Part shown: piece after piece, positions 16,640-26,120 of the stretch
Layout of the letters: every line of letters starts with the position of its first letter
Position numbering within the stretch: position 1 is the first letter of the stretch
From: BRHc4a sp049323755
GTDB lineage: Bacteria; Bacillota; Desulfotomaculia; Desulfotomaculales; Desulfocucumaceae
Reading direction: 5' to 3'
NCBI GenBank assembly: GCA_049323755.1
Contig: JBMOPE010000013.1
Span: 19,414 to 83,413, forward strand
DNA: 64,000 nt
Notes under the pieces: generated by a model
What the model saw: only the letters and a program-made list of their open reading frames with translations
What the model was told of the DNA's origin: nothing
Databases searched by the model: none
Position numbers and translations under genes: made by a program

Positions 16640-18589
16640 ATGCATCAAAAGTCTATGGACTTACTGGAATTCATCAAGGTTGTCGAAATACTGGCCGGAT
16701 TTGCTGTATCAGAGCCGGGAAAGATTATGATAAGAAAGCTTTATCCCTCTATTAACAAGAAAGTTATTGAAAGCTGGCAGACTGAGACAACAGAGGCCCG
16801 CGCCATTGTGGACCGCTGCTCCAGCATCCCCCTCCACAGCCTGAACGGTTTAGAGGATATTATGGAAAAGCCGGAAAAAGGCATAACACTCACACCGGAA
16901 GAATTGGCGCATATATGCGGCTTCCTGGAAGAGTGCAATAAGCTAAAGCGCTTTTTAAAAGACAAGGGCTATATTGCCCCCACTGTTAGCTCCTATGCCC
17001 TGTCTCTGGCAGAGCTTGATGAATTGACGGTAGAGATAAGGCACTGTATTCGAAACAACCAGGTTGACGATAAGGCCAGCCCTGATCTGGAAAAAATGCG
17101 CAAGAAAATAACCATACTTGAGGACCGTATAAAAAACAAGGTGGACAATATACTAAAATCTCCATCTTACAGGTCCTTTCTCCAGGAAAGCCTGGTGAGT
17201 ACCCGGCAGGGTCGTTATGTCATCCCGGTTAAAAGTGAATACAAAAGGAGTGTTAAGGGCCAGGTGCTGGACACTTCTGCCAGCGGCGCCACCGTATATA
17301 TTGAGCCTGCGGAAGTTTCCCGCTTCCAGGATGACCTTAATTTACTGAGGTCCCAGGAGGAAAAGGAGGTCTACAGAATACTGATGTCCCTAACTGCAAT
17401 GGTTTATGACTGCCGCAGAGAGCTGTCATTAAATTATGAGGCCATGACGCAGCTGGACTTTGCCTTCGCAAAAGGTAAATACAGCAAGGCACTTGGGGCA
17501 GCCGGGGTCAAATTAAACAACAGTGGCAAAATTTATATCAAAGACGGTAAGCACCCTCTTCTGGGGGCGGCTGCGATACCTCTAGATATCACCCTGGGAG
17601 GAGAAACCCGGGCACTTGTTATCACCGGCCCTAATACCGGGGGAAAGACGGTAGCGTTAAAAACAGTGGGCTTACTAGCGCTGATGGTCCAGGCAGGCCT
17701 TCATGTACCGGTTGGAGAGGGTGAGTTTACAGTATTTGAGGATATTCTGGCCGATATCGGGGACGGGCAGAGCATTGAGCACTCCCTCAGCACCTTCTCC
17801 TCACATATCCACAACATCATAAACATACTGCAAAAGGCCGGCAGCCGCACCCTTGTCATCCTCGATGAACTGGGCGCAGGCACCGACCCGCAGGAGGGAA
17901 CCGGCCTGGCCATAGCTATACTGGAGAGGCTGTTTGAATCAGGGGCCACTATACTGGCCACCACCCACTACAGTGAAATCAAGGCCTTTGCCTCCAGTAG
18001 GCGTGGCTTTTCAGTGGGGAGCATGGAATTTGACATTATTACGCTCAGGCCGCTTTACAGGCTCCGCATGGGGCAGGCAGGGGAAAGCAACGCACTATTG
18101 ATTGCCCTGCGGCTTGGAATGGATAAGGACCTTATAGAAAGAGCCCATGAGGTGACTTACAATGAGCGCAAAGGATACAACACTGTGCCAATTCTCTCTC
18201 CCCCGGTCGAAGAAACACCGGAGGAAGAAAATCTGGCTCACAGCCGCCAGGTGGATCTGGGCAAAAAAATTGAGAAGGCTCAGCAGGCAAAAGAGCATAA
18301 GGCCCGGTGCACCTTTAAAATTGGCGACAGTGTCTTTATCAGTAATTTAGGTCAGACCGGCATTGTTTATGAGGAAATAAACAGCAGGGGTGAAGTAGGG
18401 GTAATGGTAATGAAGAGAAAGTTTAAAGTAAATCATAAGCGGCTTTCCCTTTATGTCGGGGCAGAGAATCTATATCCCGAGAACTATGATATGGACATTA
18501 TCTTTGAGTCCAAGGAAAACAGGAAAAAGAGAAAAATGATGAGCAAGAGACACATCGAGGGGCTGACTATAAACTTAACAGATAAATAA
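16640..18589 (+). CDS. MutS2-like ATPase lacking the Smr endonuclease domain
   Basis: A 649-residue MutS-family protein. The core/clamp region (1-300) includes the MutS2-type stretch QGRYVIPVKSEYKRSVKG. The ABC-type ATPase has Walker A TGPNTGGKT at 329-337 and Walker B LVILDELGAGTD near 403, followed by TTHYSEIKAFA. MutS2 proteins normally run to about 780 residues and end in a KOW-like segment plus Smr nuclease. Here the KOW-like segment is present, but the protein stops at RHIEGLTINLTDK, about where Smr would begin. The ATPase looks intact. It probably binds branched DNA or stalled ribosomes without cutting. AAAGGGG precedes ATG. Confidence 0.88.
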   Translation: MHQKSMDLLEFIKVVEILAGFAVSEPGKIMIRKLYPSINKKVIESWQTETTEARAIVDRCSSIPLHSLNGLEDIMEKPEKGITLTPEELAHICGFLEECNKLKRFLKDKGYIAPTVSSYALSLAELDELTVEIRHCIRNNQVDDKASPDLEKMRKKITILEDRIKNKVDNILKSPSYRSFLQESLVSTRQGRYVIPVKSEYKRSVKGQVLDTSASGATVYIEPAEVSRFQDDLNLLRSQEEKEVYRILMSLTAMVYDCRRELSLNYEAMTQLDFAFAKGKYSKALGAAGVKLNNSGKIYIKDGKHPLLGAAAIPLDITLGGETRALVITGPNTGGKTVALKTVGLLALMVQAGLHVPVGEGEFTVFEDILADIGDGQSIEHSLSTFSSHIHNIINILQKAGSRTLVILDELGAGTDPQEGTGLAIAILERLFESGATILATTHYSEIKAFASSRRGFSVGSMEFDIITLRPLYRLRMGQAGESNALLIALRLGMDKDLIERAHEVTYNERKGYNTVPILSPPVEETPEEENLAHSRQVDLGKKIEKAQQAKEHKARCTFKIGDSVFISNLGQTGIVYEEINSRGEVGVMVMKRKFKVNHKRLSLYVGAENLYPENYDMDIIFESKENRKKRKMMSKRHIEGLTINLTDK

Positions 18590-18644
18590 AATTGTAAAAG
18601 GTTTCACATAGCTTTTTGGCGAACCCTTTCTCGAGGTGATTAAC

Positions 18645-19310
18645 ATGGGCCGGAGCCCCTTTTTCAACAGCAATAACCTCAGTGATTCCGAAATTCTGTC
18701 AACTATTGAAAAATTGATTAATGACCGCAACCAGCTGTTTGAAACACTGGCAAAAGCAGGGTCCGGCTCCGATCCTGCAATATCAGAAATGGCAAAGCAG
18801 TTTCATGAACTTGATAAAATATACCATCACTTTATTGATCTGGATATTCTATTTAAAGACCTGATGGAAATTGAAAAAGTAATTAACGAGGATGATACTG
18901 AAAGCGGGGAAGACTTCCGGCATCTTCTTGCGGAATATACTGAGAGTTATACAAAAGCTGCGGGGCAGCTATACCGGATGTTATTGGATAAAGGCTATAT
19001 CACCGAGGAAGTTCTGGACGAAACTGATATGGATATTCTTAAATTTATTGAATATGCAGGGCCGGAATATGCCTGGAGGCTGGGAATAAACGTTGGAATA
19101 GATACCAGGGAGGCCCGGGAGCGCATCGAAAAATTGTTGGAAAAAGGTTTGCTTGAAAAAGTTCAGGGCACCATGCTGGAGGGATACCACAGGGAAAAGG
19201 ACTGGGTAAAGCATATGAACCACACGTACTACAGGCTGTCACGAAAAGCAAAGCTTTTTTTAAGGGAATTAAGAAGGAAATCTGAAATAACCGGCAAACA
19301 GGATATTTAA
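18645..19310 (+). CDS. Helical protein with a C-terminal winged-helix-like (DUF2250-like) domain
   Basis: A 221-residue protein. Residues 1-130 are helical and acidic. Residues about 130-215 look like a winged helix: DILKFIEYAGPEYAWRLG, then ARERIEKLLEKGLLEKV, then YYRLSRKAKLFLRELRR, which I associate with DUF2250. It may be a DNA-binding regulator. GAGGTG sits 7 bases before ATG 18645; the GTG inside that site is a less likely start. It follows the MutS2-like gene by 55 bases with no terminator, so the two may be co-transcribed. Confidence 0.6.
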   Translation: MGRSPFFNSNNLSDSEILSTIEKLINDRNQLFETLAKAGSGSDPAISEMAKQFHELDKIYHHFIDLDILFKDLMEIEKVINEDDTESGEDFRHLLAEYTESYTKAAGQLYRMLLDKGYITEEVLDETDMDILKFIEYAGPEYAWRLGINVGIDTREARERIEKLLEKGLLEKVQGTMLEGYHREKDWVKHMNHTYYRLSRKAKLFLRELRRKSEITGKQDI

Positions 19311-19428
19311 TTCATCCCTTAAGACTGAGTATTGTAGTATTTTTAATTGTATTTTCACTGCCCTGCATGTGAGGCTTCTTCAAGAGGGAACAATGAGAGA
19401 ATAACCTATCAAGGGAAGGTGTGGTTAA

Positions 19429-19992
19429 ATGAGTCTTATAGAAGAGATTTTGTCTCACAATAAAGACTTTGTTGAAAAAAGGCAGTATGTGGAATTCGAA
19501 ACGACAAAGTTTCCTGATAAAAAGATTGTTATACTAACGTGTATGGATGCAAGGCTAACCGAGCTGCTTCCCAAAGCTATGAACTTAAAAAACGGTGATG
19601 CCAAAATAATAAAAAATGCCGGTGGGCTAGTGTCACACCCACTGGGAAGCGTCATGAGAAGCATTCTGGTTGCTATCTATGAGCTGGGGGCGGAAGAGGT
19701 TTATGTTATAGGACACCATGACTGTGGGATGGCTAACATAAATCCTGTTGATACATTAAAGAAAATTGTCAGCCGGGGTATTTCGGAGCAAACCATTTCA
19801 ACCCTGGAGTATGCCGGCCTTAATCTTCATAAATGGCTTCATGGCTTTGACAATGTTGTCGAAAGTGTTAAAAAAAGCGCCGATATAATCAGAAATCACC
19901 CTCTTATGCCAGGAAGCGTACAGGTGCACGGGCTAGTTATTGACCCGCACACAGGTCAGCTGGAAATAGTTGTCGATGGACGGCTGGAATGA
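19429..19992 (+). CDS. Beta-class carbonic anhydrase
   Basis: A 187-residue zinc enzyme interconverting carbon dioxide and bicarbonate in the cytoplasm. Zinc ligands are visible: Cys and Asp/Arg of TCMDARL near residue 38, then HHDCGM near residue 100. The glycine-rich IIKNAGGLVSHPLGSVMRS lies between. Length and motifs suit the small clostridial beta/Can-like group. AGGGAAGGTG precedes ATG. The last 37 bases overlap, tail to tail, the end of the MFS gene on the other strand. Confidence 0.93.
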   Translation: MSLIEEILSHNKDFVEKRQYVEFETTKFPDKKIVILTCMDARLTELLPKAMNLKNGDAKIIKNAGGLVSHPLGSVMRSILVAIYELGAEEVYVIGHHDCGMANINPVDTLKKIVSRGISEQTISTLEYAGLNLHKWLHGFDNVVESVKKSADIIRNHPLMPGSVQVHGLVIDPHTGQLEIVVDGRLE

Positions 19993-21167
19993 AAGAGAGG
20001 GATTACCAGAAGCATACCTATAAAAAACAGCAAGCCTGATACTTCATACATTAAAACCAGTGATAACTGTGCTTTCAGCCAGCCCGCCAGGCTCATGGTA
20101 CTTACCATTGCTCCCATGAACATTGGGTTTAGCACTCCATTTACACGGCCCACCAGTGCCTCCTCTGATGACTGAAGGATTAATGTATTCACTCCAATGT
20201 GAATACAGGGGAAAAACAGCCCGCTTAAAAACTGCAGAGATAATGTCAGAATGAAACTTGTAGACAGCCCGACACCTATCACTGCAATAGAACTGGCCAG
20301 CAGCCCTAGGGCCAGCAACTTCTGAGGGGTAACTTTGGCGGCTATTTTCATTACCAGGCCGCCACCCAGCAGCATGGCTGCGCCGTTAACCATCATCAGC
20401 CACTGCACCTCTTCCTTCGGCAGTCCCAGCCTCTCCAAAACGATAAAAATACCAAGGGGCTGGATTATTCCCACTGCCAGACCTGCAAAAATAAATGTTC
20501 CCCCAAGCGCTCGTAAGACCTTACTGGACCAGACATATCGAAACCCTTCAGCCATTTCCTTCCAGAAATTATTTTCGGTGCTTATTTTTTCATCACTTTT
20601 ATCAGCAGGTAAAAAAGTAAGTGCGGCGGCCGAAAGTAAAAATGCCAGTCCCGTAATACCTATTGCAATGTTAATACCAAAGGTCTGGTAGACATAGGTT
20701 CCCATTAAAGGTCCTATAATCATGAAAATGGCCATAAGAGTCTGAAACATAGCCATTCCCATCTGTAATTGTTCAGCCGGAACATGCACCTTAAACAGTT
20801 TCATCCCGGAAGGCTGTGAAAACTGCGAGAGAATAGCCGATACAAACGTGACTAAAAAAACTGCTTCCCATTTGCCGAAAACTATTGTTAAAAGCACTAT
20901 AAACACTGACAGGGCGCTCAGTATATCACACCAGATCATGGTGCGCCTTGGCCGCCAGCGGTCAGCATAGGTTCCACCAATAAAAGAAAAAAGAAATATG
21001 GGGCCGAATTCCGCAACGGAAATAAGTGAAACTGCCAGGGGATTATTACCTGTTCTGTCCATCACATACAAAAGAACGGCAAAATTCCTCACCCATATTC
21101 CCACCTGTAAAAAAAGGCCCGAAACCATAATTGCTCTTATAAATCTGTTTTGAAAAAAAGAATGCAA
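19956..21167 (-). CDS. MFS transporter, macrolide-efflux/enterobactin-exporter-like
   Basis: A 403-residue permease with about 12 hydrophobic segments. The MFS loop 2-3 motif is present as GGTYADRWRPRRTM. The general plan resembles the MefA/EntS-like exporters. I moved the start to TTG 21167 because AAGGAG lies 7 bases ahead of it; the longer frame places that site inside the coding sequence. The 3' end overlaps the carbonic anhydrase gene by 37 bases in convergent orientation, so read-through would produce antisense RNA for both. Substrate unknown. Confidence 0.85.
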   Translation of the reverse strand: MHSFFQNRFIRAIMVSGLFLQVGIWVRNFAVLLYVMDRTGNNPLAVSLISVAEFGPIFLFSFIGGTYADRWRPRRTMIWCDILSALSVFIVLLTIVFGKWEAVFLVTFVSAILSQFSQPSGMKLFKVHVPAEQLQMGMAMFQTLMAIFMIIGPLMGTYVYQTFGINIAIGITGLAFLLSAAALTFLPADKSDEKISTENNFWKEMAEGFRYVWSSKVLRALGGTFIFAGLAVGIIQPLGIFIVLERLGLPKEEVQWLMMVNGAAMLLGGGLVMKIAAKVTPQKLLALGLLASSIAVIGVGLSTSFILTLSLQFLSGLFFPCIHIGVNTLILQSSEEALVGRVNGVLNPMFMGAMVSTMSLAGWLKAQLSLVLMYEVSGLLFFIGMLLVIPLFHSSRPSTTISS

Positions 21168-21438
21168 TTTTTTTCTCCTTAATAGAGCATCTTGAGACAA
21201 ATTTTAAGTTTATTCAGTACTGTCTTTTTACTGTTTACCCGCATTCATATTATCCTGGTTATGAAGACATTACAATAGCAAAAATAAAAGGGCTGGAAAA
21301 AACAGTTTTTTGAGATAATTAACCTTTTAAAATGGCAAAAGATTTCCTTATTATAACAACAAATGAACAAAGGAGGCTTGTCGATTAATGTCGAATTATT
21401 AACTCCCACAAACATAGAAAGGGGCTGCACACCGCATA

Positions 21439-23484
21439 ATGTTCAAGCAGAAAAAAGCCATTATCCTCGCCGTGATTGCTCTTGCACTCACCGTTACCGG
21501 AGCTTTCGCATGGAAACCCCTGAAAGGCCCTTCCCAGGTCAATAACAACGGAACACCGGCAGCCACCAGAATTGAAGACAAAAAGGCAACACCGGAGGAA
21601 ATCAGTGAAAACGCCAAAAAGGCAGGGGCCAACGAGCTTGGGCAGGTACCAATTTTTGTATACCACCTGATTGATAAAGAAGAGGCCCGCTGGTCCCGGA
21701 CTCCGGAAAACTTCAGAAACGATCTGCAGGAGCTTTACGACAGGAATTATGTGCTGGTCGGCCTCAATGACTACATAACAGGAAACATCAATATCCCGGC
21801 CGGAAAGTCCCCGGCTGTATTAACCTTCGACGACAGCACCCCCGGCCATTTCCGGCTGCTGGAAAAGGAAAACGGTGAAACCGCCGTTGACCCCGACTGC
21901 GCTGTAGGGATACTTAAAGATTTTGGTGAAAAACATCCGGGATTCGGTCACACAGCCACATTCTTTATAAACACCGAGCCCTTCGGCCAGCCCCAGTACT
22001 GGCAAAAGAAGCTGCAGCTGCTAAACGACTGGGGATTTGAGATAGGAAACCACACCTTAAACCATCAGTATCTCAAGGGTCTGCCGCCGGAACAGGTGGC
22101 CGAGCAGATTGCCTCCCTTCAGACTCAGATTCAGCAGGCGTTACCGGGCTACCAGCCAAAAGCCTTTGCCATTGTGCAGGATGGCGTACCAGATCCACTC
22201 ACCCTGGGACTCAGCGGTGAAAGCAACGGGGTAAAGTACAGCCACAACGGCATTTTATGGTGGGCCTGGAGTGCAGCCCACTCCCCCTTCAATAAGGACT
22301 ACGACCCTGCCCGTATTCAAAGAATTCAGGCTTTCACAGACAACGGAAGAAACTCGGTGGTCAACTGGCTGGAAAGAATCAGCGCAACGAGATATGTAAG
22401 TGACGGCAGAAAGGACGCCATTGCTGCCCCGGAGGGCTGGGAAAAACAAATAAAAGAAAACCACGCCAAAAGCCTGGTGACCTATAAAAAGGAGGAGCCA
22501 AGCCGAAACCCCGGACAAGACCAAATGTCCTCTAACGCCAGGGGACTGCATGTCTCCTTCATGTGGGCCGAGTCAAAGGACAGGTGGAACAAGGTACTGG
22601 ACCTGATAGACAGCGCCCAATTAAATACTGTACAGCTTGACATAAAGGATGAGTCAGGCAGGATAGGCCACAGCTCAAAAGTGAAGCTGGCCGGTGAAAT
22701 AGGGTCCAGCACCGGTGTGCTGCCTGTTGAGGACCGGCTGAAAGACCTGAAAGAGCGGGGTATATATTCTATCGCCCGAATAGTTGTTTTCCGGGACCCC
22801 GTTTTAGCTCAAAAAAGACCGGAATTAATGGTGAGAGCTGCCGATGGCAGCCCTCTGGCCGGAGGAGCCTGGGTAGACCCGTACAGCAAGGAAGTTCTGG
22901 ACTATAACCTTGGCCTGACCCTTGAAGCTTACGAGCTGGGATTCGACGAGGTTCAGTTTGACTATATAAGATTTCCTGAAGGCAAAATAGCCAAAACAGC
23001 GGTGTACAACAGTAAGGCCCCGGACGACACCCGCACCAGGGTTGATGTCATAGCCGATTACCTTGGCTATGTAAGGTCCTCGATAACCTGGAGCAGGCCT
23101 TTTTCAGCCACGGTATTCGGATTCATGTCCTTTGCCGTGGACGACCAGGGTATAGGACAGAGGCCTGAGCGCATGGCGCCTTTTGTTGACTACCTTTCAC
23201 CCATGTCATACCCGTCCCACTACGGCCCCGGCAATTACGGCTTTTCCAACCCCAATGCTCACCCCTATGAGGTGCTCGACGCCGCTTTAAAAGATTTCAT
23301 GCCCCTGGTTGAAACTACCGGGTGCCAGCTCCGTCCCTGGCTGCAGGCATTTACCTGGGGACCTCCACCATACGGCAGAAATGAAATAAGGGCTCAGATA
23401 AACGCCACAGAAGATAACGGTATAAAAACCTGGCTGCTCTGGGACCCGGCCGTAAACTATAAAACAGGAGAAATAGCTCCTTAA
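21439..23484 (+). CDS. Secreted NodB polysaccharide deacetylase fused to a DUF4015 glycosidase-like domain
   Basis: A 681-residue exported protein. The signal segment is KKAIILAVIALALTVTGAFA. Residues about 70-310 form a NodB-type domain with the metal-site motifs TFDDST and NHTLNH and the opening VPIFVYHLID. Residues about 360-681 match DUF4015, a putative glycoside hydrolase TIM barrel (GLHVSFMWAESKDRW, FDEVQFDYIRFPEGK, MSYPSHYGPGNYG). It probably acts on cell-wall or exopolysaccharide. The fusion of both activities in one chain is not usual in my memory of either family. A GAAAGGGG site lies about 16 bases before ATG. Confidence 0.85.
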   Translation: MFKQKKAIILAVIALALTVTGAFAWKPLKGPSQVNNNGTPAATRIEDKKATPEEISENAKKAGANELGQVPIFVYHLIDKEEARWSRTPENFRNDLQELYDRNYVLVGLNDYITGNINIPAGKSPAVLTFDDSTPGHFRLLEKENGETAVDPDCAVGILKDFGEKHPGFGHTATFFINTEPFGQPQYWQKKLQLLNDWGFEIGNHTLNHQYLKGLPPEQVAEQIASLQTQIQQALPGYQPKAFAIVQDGVPDPLTLGLSGESNGVKYSHNGILWWAWSAAHSPFNKDYDPARIQRIQAFTDNGRNSVVNWLERISATRYVSDGRKDAIAAPEGWEKQIKENHAKSLVTYKKEEPSRNPGQDQMSSNARGLHVSFMWAESKDRWNKVLDLIDSAQLNTVQLDIKDESGRIGHSSKVKLAGEIGSSTGVLPVEDRLKDLKERGIYSIARIVVFRDPVLAQKRPELMVRAADGSPLAGGAWVDPYSKEVLDYNLGLTLEAYELGFDEVQFDYIRFPEGKIAKTAVYNSKAPDDTRTRVDVIADYLGYVRSSITWSRPFSATVFGFMSFAVDDQGIGQRPERMAPFVDYLSPMSYPSHYGPGNYGFSNPNAHPYEVLDAALKDFMPLVETTGCQLRPWLQAFTWGPPPYGRNEIRAQINATEDNGIKTWLLWDPAVNYKTGEIAP

Positions 23485-23600
23485 ATAAACGCCCTGCGGC
23501 GTTGCCGCTGAAACAGCGGCAGCTATCAAGCATTTTTCGTGGGTCCTTGGGATTGGGGATTAGGGATTGGTAATAAAATCCCAATTCCCCAGCCCTACGA
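23485..23600 (+). repeat. Dispersed double-hairpin/G-rich repeat, copy B
   Basis: It begins right after the stop of the deacetylase gene. Hairpin 1 is aacgcc/ggcgtt (23488-23503), hairpin 2 is gccgctg/cagcggc (23504-23520), then tatcaagcatttttcgtggg, then ccttgggattggggattagg, then a short inverted scrap aatcccaattcccc. Same orientation as the other copies. Confidence 0.8.
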
Positions 23601-23638
23601 ACGTTGCCTGTCAATGGCATATTATTAATGGAATATTA

Positions 23639-23962
23639 TTATTCACTCATTGCCCTTTCATAGCTGCGCCGGCGGTTCTCGTCACGGCAAATGCATGCAT
23701 TCTTCATATTTTCCATGTATTCCACCTGTCTTTTATCCAAGTAAAGACAGACCTCCAGGGATTTAACCTTTACAAGGTCATCTACTGGAGAAGTGGCCTC
23801 CAGCCTAAAGTCCAGCCCCTTAAGACGTGCATATTTATTTCCATCACTCCCGGTATAAAAACTGATAACCTTGAAATATATGTCGCGGTTATATGAATTT
23901 CTGGCTACTACATCACCTTCTTTTATGCCACATAATAAATCTGTCCCGGAATTATCGAACAA
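23639..23962 (-). pseudogene. Truncated YabG-like sporulation peptidase (N-terminal domain only)
   Basis: A 107-residue frame. GIKEGDVVARNSYNRDIYFKV and KYARLKGLDFRLEATSPVDDL match the N-terminal part of YabG, the cysteine-type peptidase that trims spore coat proteins. Full YabG is about 290 residues; the catalytic part is missing and the frame stops at RRSYERAMSE. TTG start with GGGGGG 7 bases upstream, so it could still be made. It is bracketed by repeat copies B and C, which may mark the rearrangement that cut it. It may be a decayed gene or a stand-alone beta-barrel protein. Confidence 0.6.
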
Positions 23963-24120
23963 AACAATTCCCCCCTTTTCCCTGGCCCCTTTGGGTAAGC
24001 AGCCTACCCGGGTGTAATTCCAACAGGGCGATCATTTCCAGCAGACTGGCATTCAGGTTTCTTAATTTATTTATATGGGAGAGCTATAAAGAAGGAGACG
24101 CTTTTAAAACAGTTTTTATA

Positions 24121-24215
24121 AAAAAACGCCCTGCGGGCGTTGCCGCTGAAACAGCGGCATTGTTAAGCATTATTCTTAGGTCCGGAATTGGGAATTGGGA
24201 ATTAGGAATTAGTTT
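24121..24215 (+). repeat. Dispersed double-hairpin/G-rich repeat, copy C
   Basis: Hairpin 1 aacgccc/gggcgtt (24125-24141) and hairpin 2 gccgctg/cagcggc (24142-24158) are intact. The following segment is diverged (gttaagcattattcttaggtc), and the G-rich run has become ggaattgggaattaggaatt. It lies downstream of the Na/Pi gene and upstream of the truncated YabG gene. Confidence 0.78.
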
Positions 24216-24264
24216 GGGCATATCCCGGCCCTTTTTTCTTTTCTATAGTACGAAGGGCTAATGC

Positions 24265-26010
24265 CTAAGCGCCCTCACTCATGTCATGGGCTATTGCCGC
24301 GCTGGCCTGCTTCACTTTTTGCCTTTCTATGGCCCCCATTTCTCCCAGTACATAGCCGGCAATATTAACGGCATGGTCCCCGATTCGCTCCATATTGCTA
24401 AGCATGTCCAAAAATACAGACCCTTCAAAACCGGTGCAGGCTCCATCATTTAACCTCATTACATGCCCACTGCGAAATTCCTTTTCAAGATTATCAATAA
24501 TAACCTCATTTTTTATAACCTTCCGGGCAAGCAATTTGTCGTCGTTTTCAAGGGCGGTCAGCGCCATACCAAGCGTTTCTTCAGTAAGTTCCGCCATAGA
24601 CCGGATGCTAGCCTGTGCCTCCTCGGAGAAGTGTATATTATTCTCCTTGGCATAAATAGCCAGCTCCACAATATTGTCGGCATGGTCACCGATACGCTCC
24701 AGGTCGTTAACCGCGTGCAGCAAGCTGGAGGCGTAATTTGACTGTTCCTCCGACATTTTTTTGTCGGCTGACAGTTTAACAACATAATCGGTAATACTGG
24801 AGTCCAGCCGGTCAATCAATTCCTCTTTTTGCTCCAGGTACATAGGATTCAGCTCTTTGCTGCCCGGACTGAAGAAAAACTGTACCGATTGGCCGAAAAA
24901 TTCCTTTGCGTGCCTTCCCATCCTCAAGGTTTCCTTCATGGCCTGTCCCAGTGCAACCGATGGGTTACTAAGAAGCCTGGGCTCAAGGAAGCGGGGATCC
25001 ATGTTGAACTGTGCATCCTGCCCGGGTATAATTTTGGTTACTGCCCAGGCCAGCAAGGAGACAAATGGAAGCTGTATCATTGTATTGGTAATGTTAAACA
25101 TTCCGTGGGTCTGGGCAATTTGCATTTTTATGTTTAATGTTTCCCAGGTGCCTTCAAACCCCGGTATAAACACAAATACATAATTTGTTGCCAGCCTTAT
25201 AAACTCCGGGAATAATCCAACGAGAAACAGGGGAAGGAAGATAATTGTGCCGCTCAAATTAAAAAGCGTGTGCGTCAGCGCCGCTCGCCTTGCCGCCACC
25301 GTAGTTCCGATGGCTGCCAGCAGGGCCGTTATTGTGGTGCCTATGTTATCGCCAAATAGTATAGGAACTGCCTGGTAGTAGGTTACCGCGCCCTGCTGGG
25401 CAAGTTCCTGCAGCACCCCGATGGTAGCGCTGCTGCTCTGGACTATTACCGTGAAAACAGTGCCAATTGCAACCCCCAGGAGGGCATTGTGCTCAACGCT
25501 GGTCATCAAGTTTATAAATACTTCCCAGTCTTTTAAAGGCTTTAAGCCTTTACCCATTATTTCCATGCCGTAGAAAAGCATTCCGAACCCAAAAATTATC
25601 TGACCCCAATTAGCAATCTTTTTGTTTTTAATAAAAAACAGCAAAAATACCCCGACAGCAATAATGGGGAGAGCATACTTTTCCAGCTTAAATCCTATCA
25701 GATAGGCTGTCATGGTGGTTCCGATATTAGCCCCCATAATAACGCCTATGGCCTGTCTAAGAGAAAGGAGTCCGGCGTTAACCAGCCCAACTGTAAGGAC
25801 AGTGGTGCCGCTACTGCTTTGAATAAGGGCCGTAACCAATGCCCCGGTAATGACTCCCCGCAACGGTGTCTTGGTTCCCTTCTCCAAAAAGACCCTCAAA
25901 CGGTTTCCTGCTGTATTCTGGAGTCCCTCCGACATGTACTTGATACCAAAAAGGAATATTCCCAGGCCACCCAGTGCAGTTATCAAAACCTGCTGTAAAG
26001 ATATCGACAT
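24265..26010 (-). CDS. Na/Pi symporter family protein with C-terminal PhoU domain
   Basis: A 581-residue membrane protein. The N-terminal half holds two NptA/PNaS repeats with the typical QSSSGTTVLTVGLVNAGLL and QSSSATIGVLQELAQQG motifs and about 8-9 membrane segments. Residues about 360-570 form a cytoplasmic PhoU-like helical domain (HAVNDLERIGDHADNI and LSNMERIGDHAVNI). It probably takes up phosphate with sodium or is a regulator of phosphate flux. Monocistronic. Repeat D lies upstream and repeat C downstream. Confidence 0.92.
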   Translation of the reverse strand: MSISLQQVLITALGGLGIFLFGIKYMSEGLQNTAGNRLRVFLEKGTKTPLRGVITGALVTALIQSSSGTTVLTVGLVNAGLLSLRQAIGVIMGANIGTTMTAYLIGFKLEKYALPIIAVGVFLLFFIKNKKIANWGQIIFGFGMLFYGMEIMGKGLKPLKDWEVFINLMTSVEHNALLGVAIGTVFTVIVQSSSATIGVLQELAQQGAVTYYQAVPILFGDNIGTTITALLAAIGTTVAARRAALTHTLFNLSGTIIFLPLFLVGLFPEFIRLATNYVFVFIPGFEGTWETLNIKMQIAQTHGMFNITNTMIQLPFVSLLAWAVTKIIPGQDAQFNMDPRFLEPRLLSNPSVALGQAMKETLRMGRHAKEFFGQSVQFFFSPGSKELNPMYLEQKEELIDRLDSSITDYVVKLSADKKMSEEQSNYASSLLHAVNDLERIGDHADNIVELAIYAKENNIHFSEEAQASIRSMAELTEETLGMALTALENDDKLLARKVIKNEVIIDNLEKEFRSGHVMRLNDGACTGFEGSVFLDMLSNMERIGDHAVNIAGYVLGEMGAIERQKVKQASAAIAHDMSEGA

Positions 26011-26120
26011 TCTTATCCCCCAATATTAATTTTTTTCCCAGTATATTTTATCAAATTCTAATAAAAAGATTAGTTATCTAATCATAACTTTAACATTATC
26101 TTTACATTCGCTTAACATAA

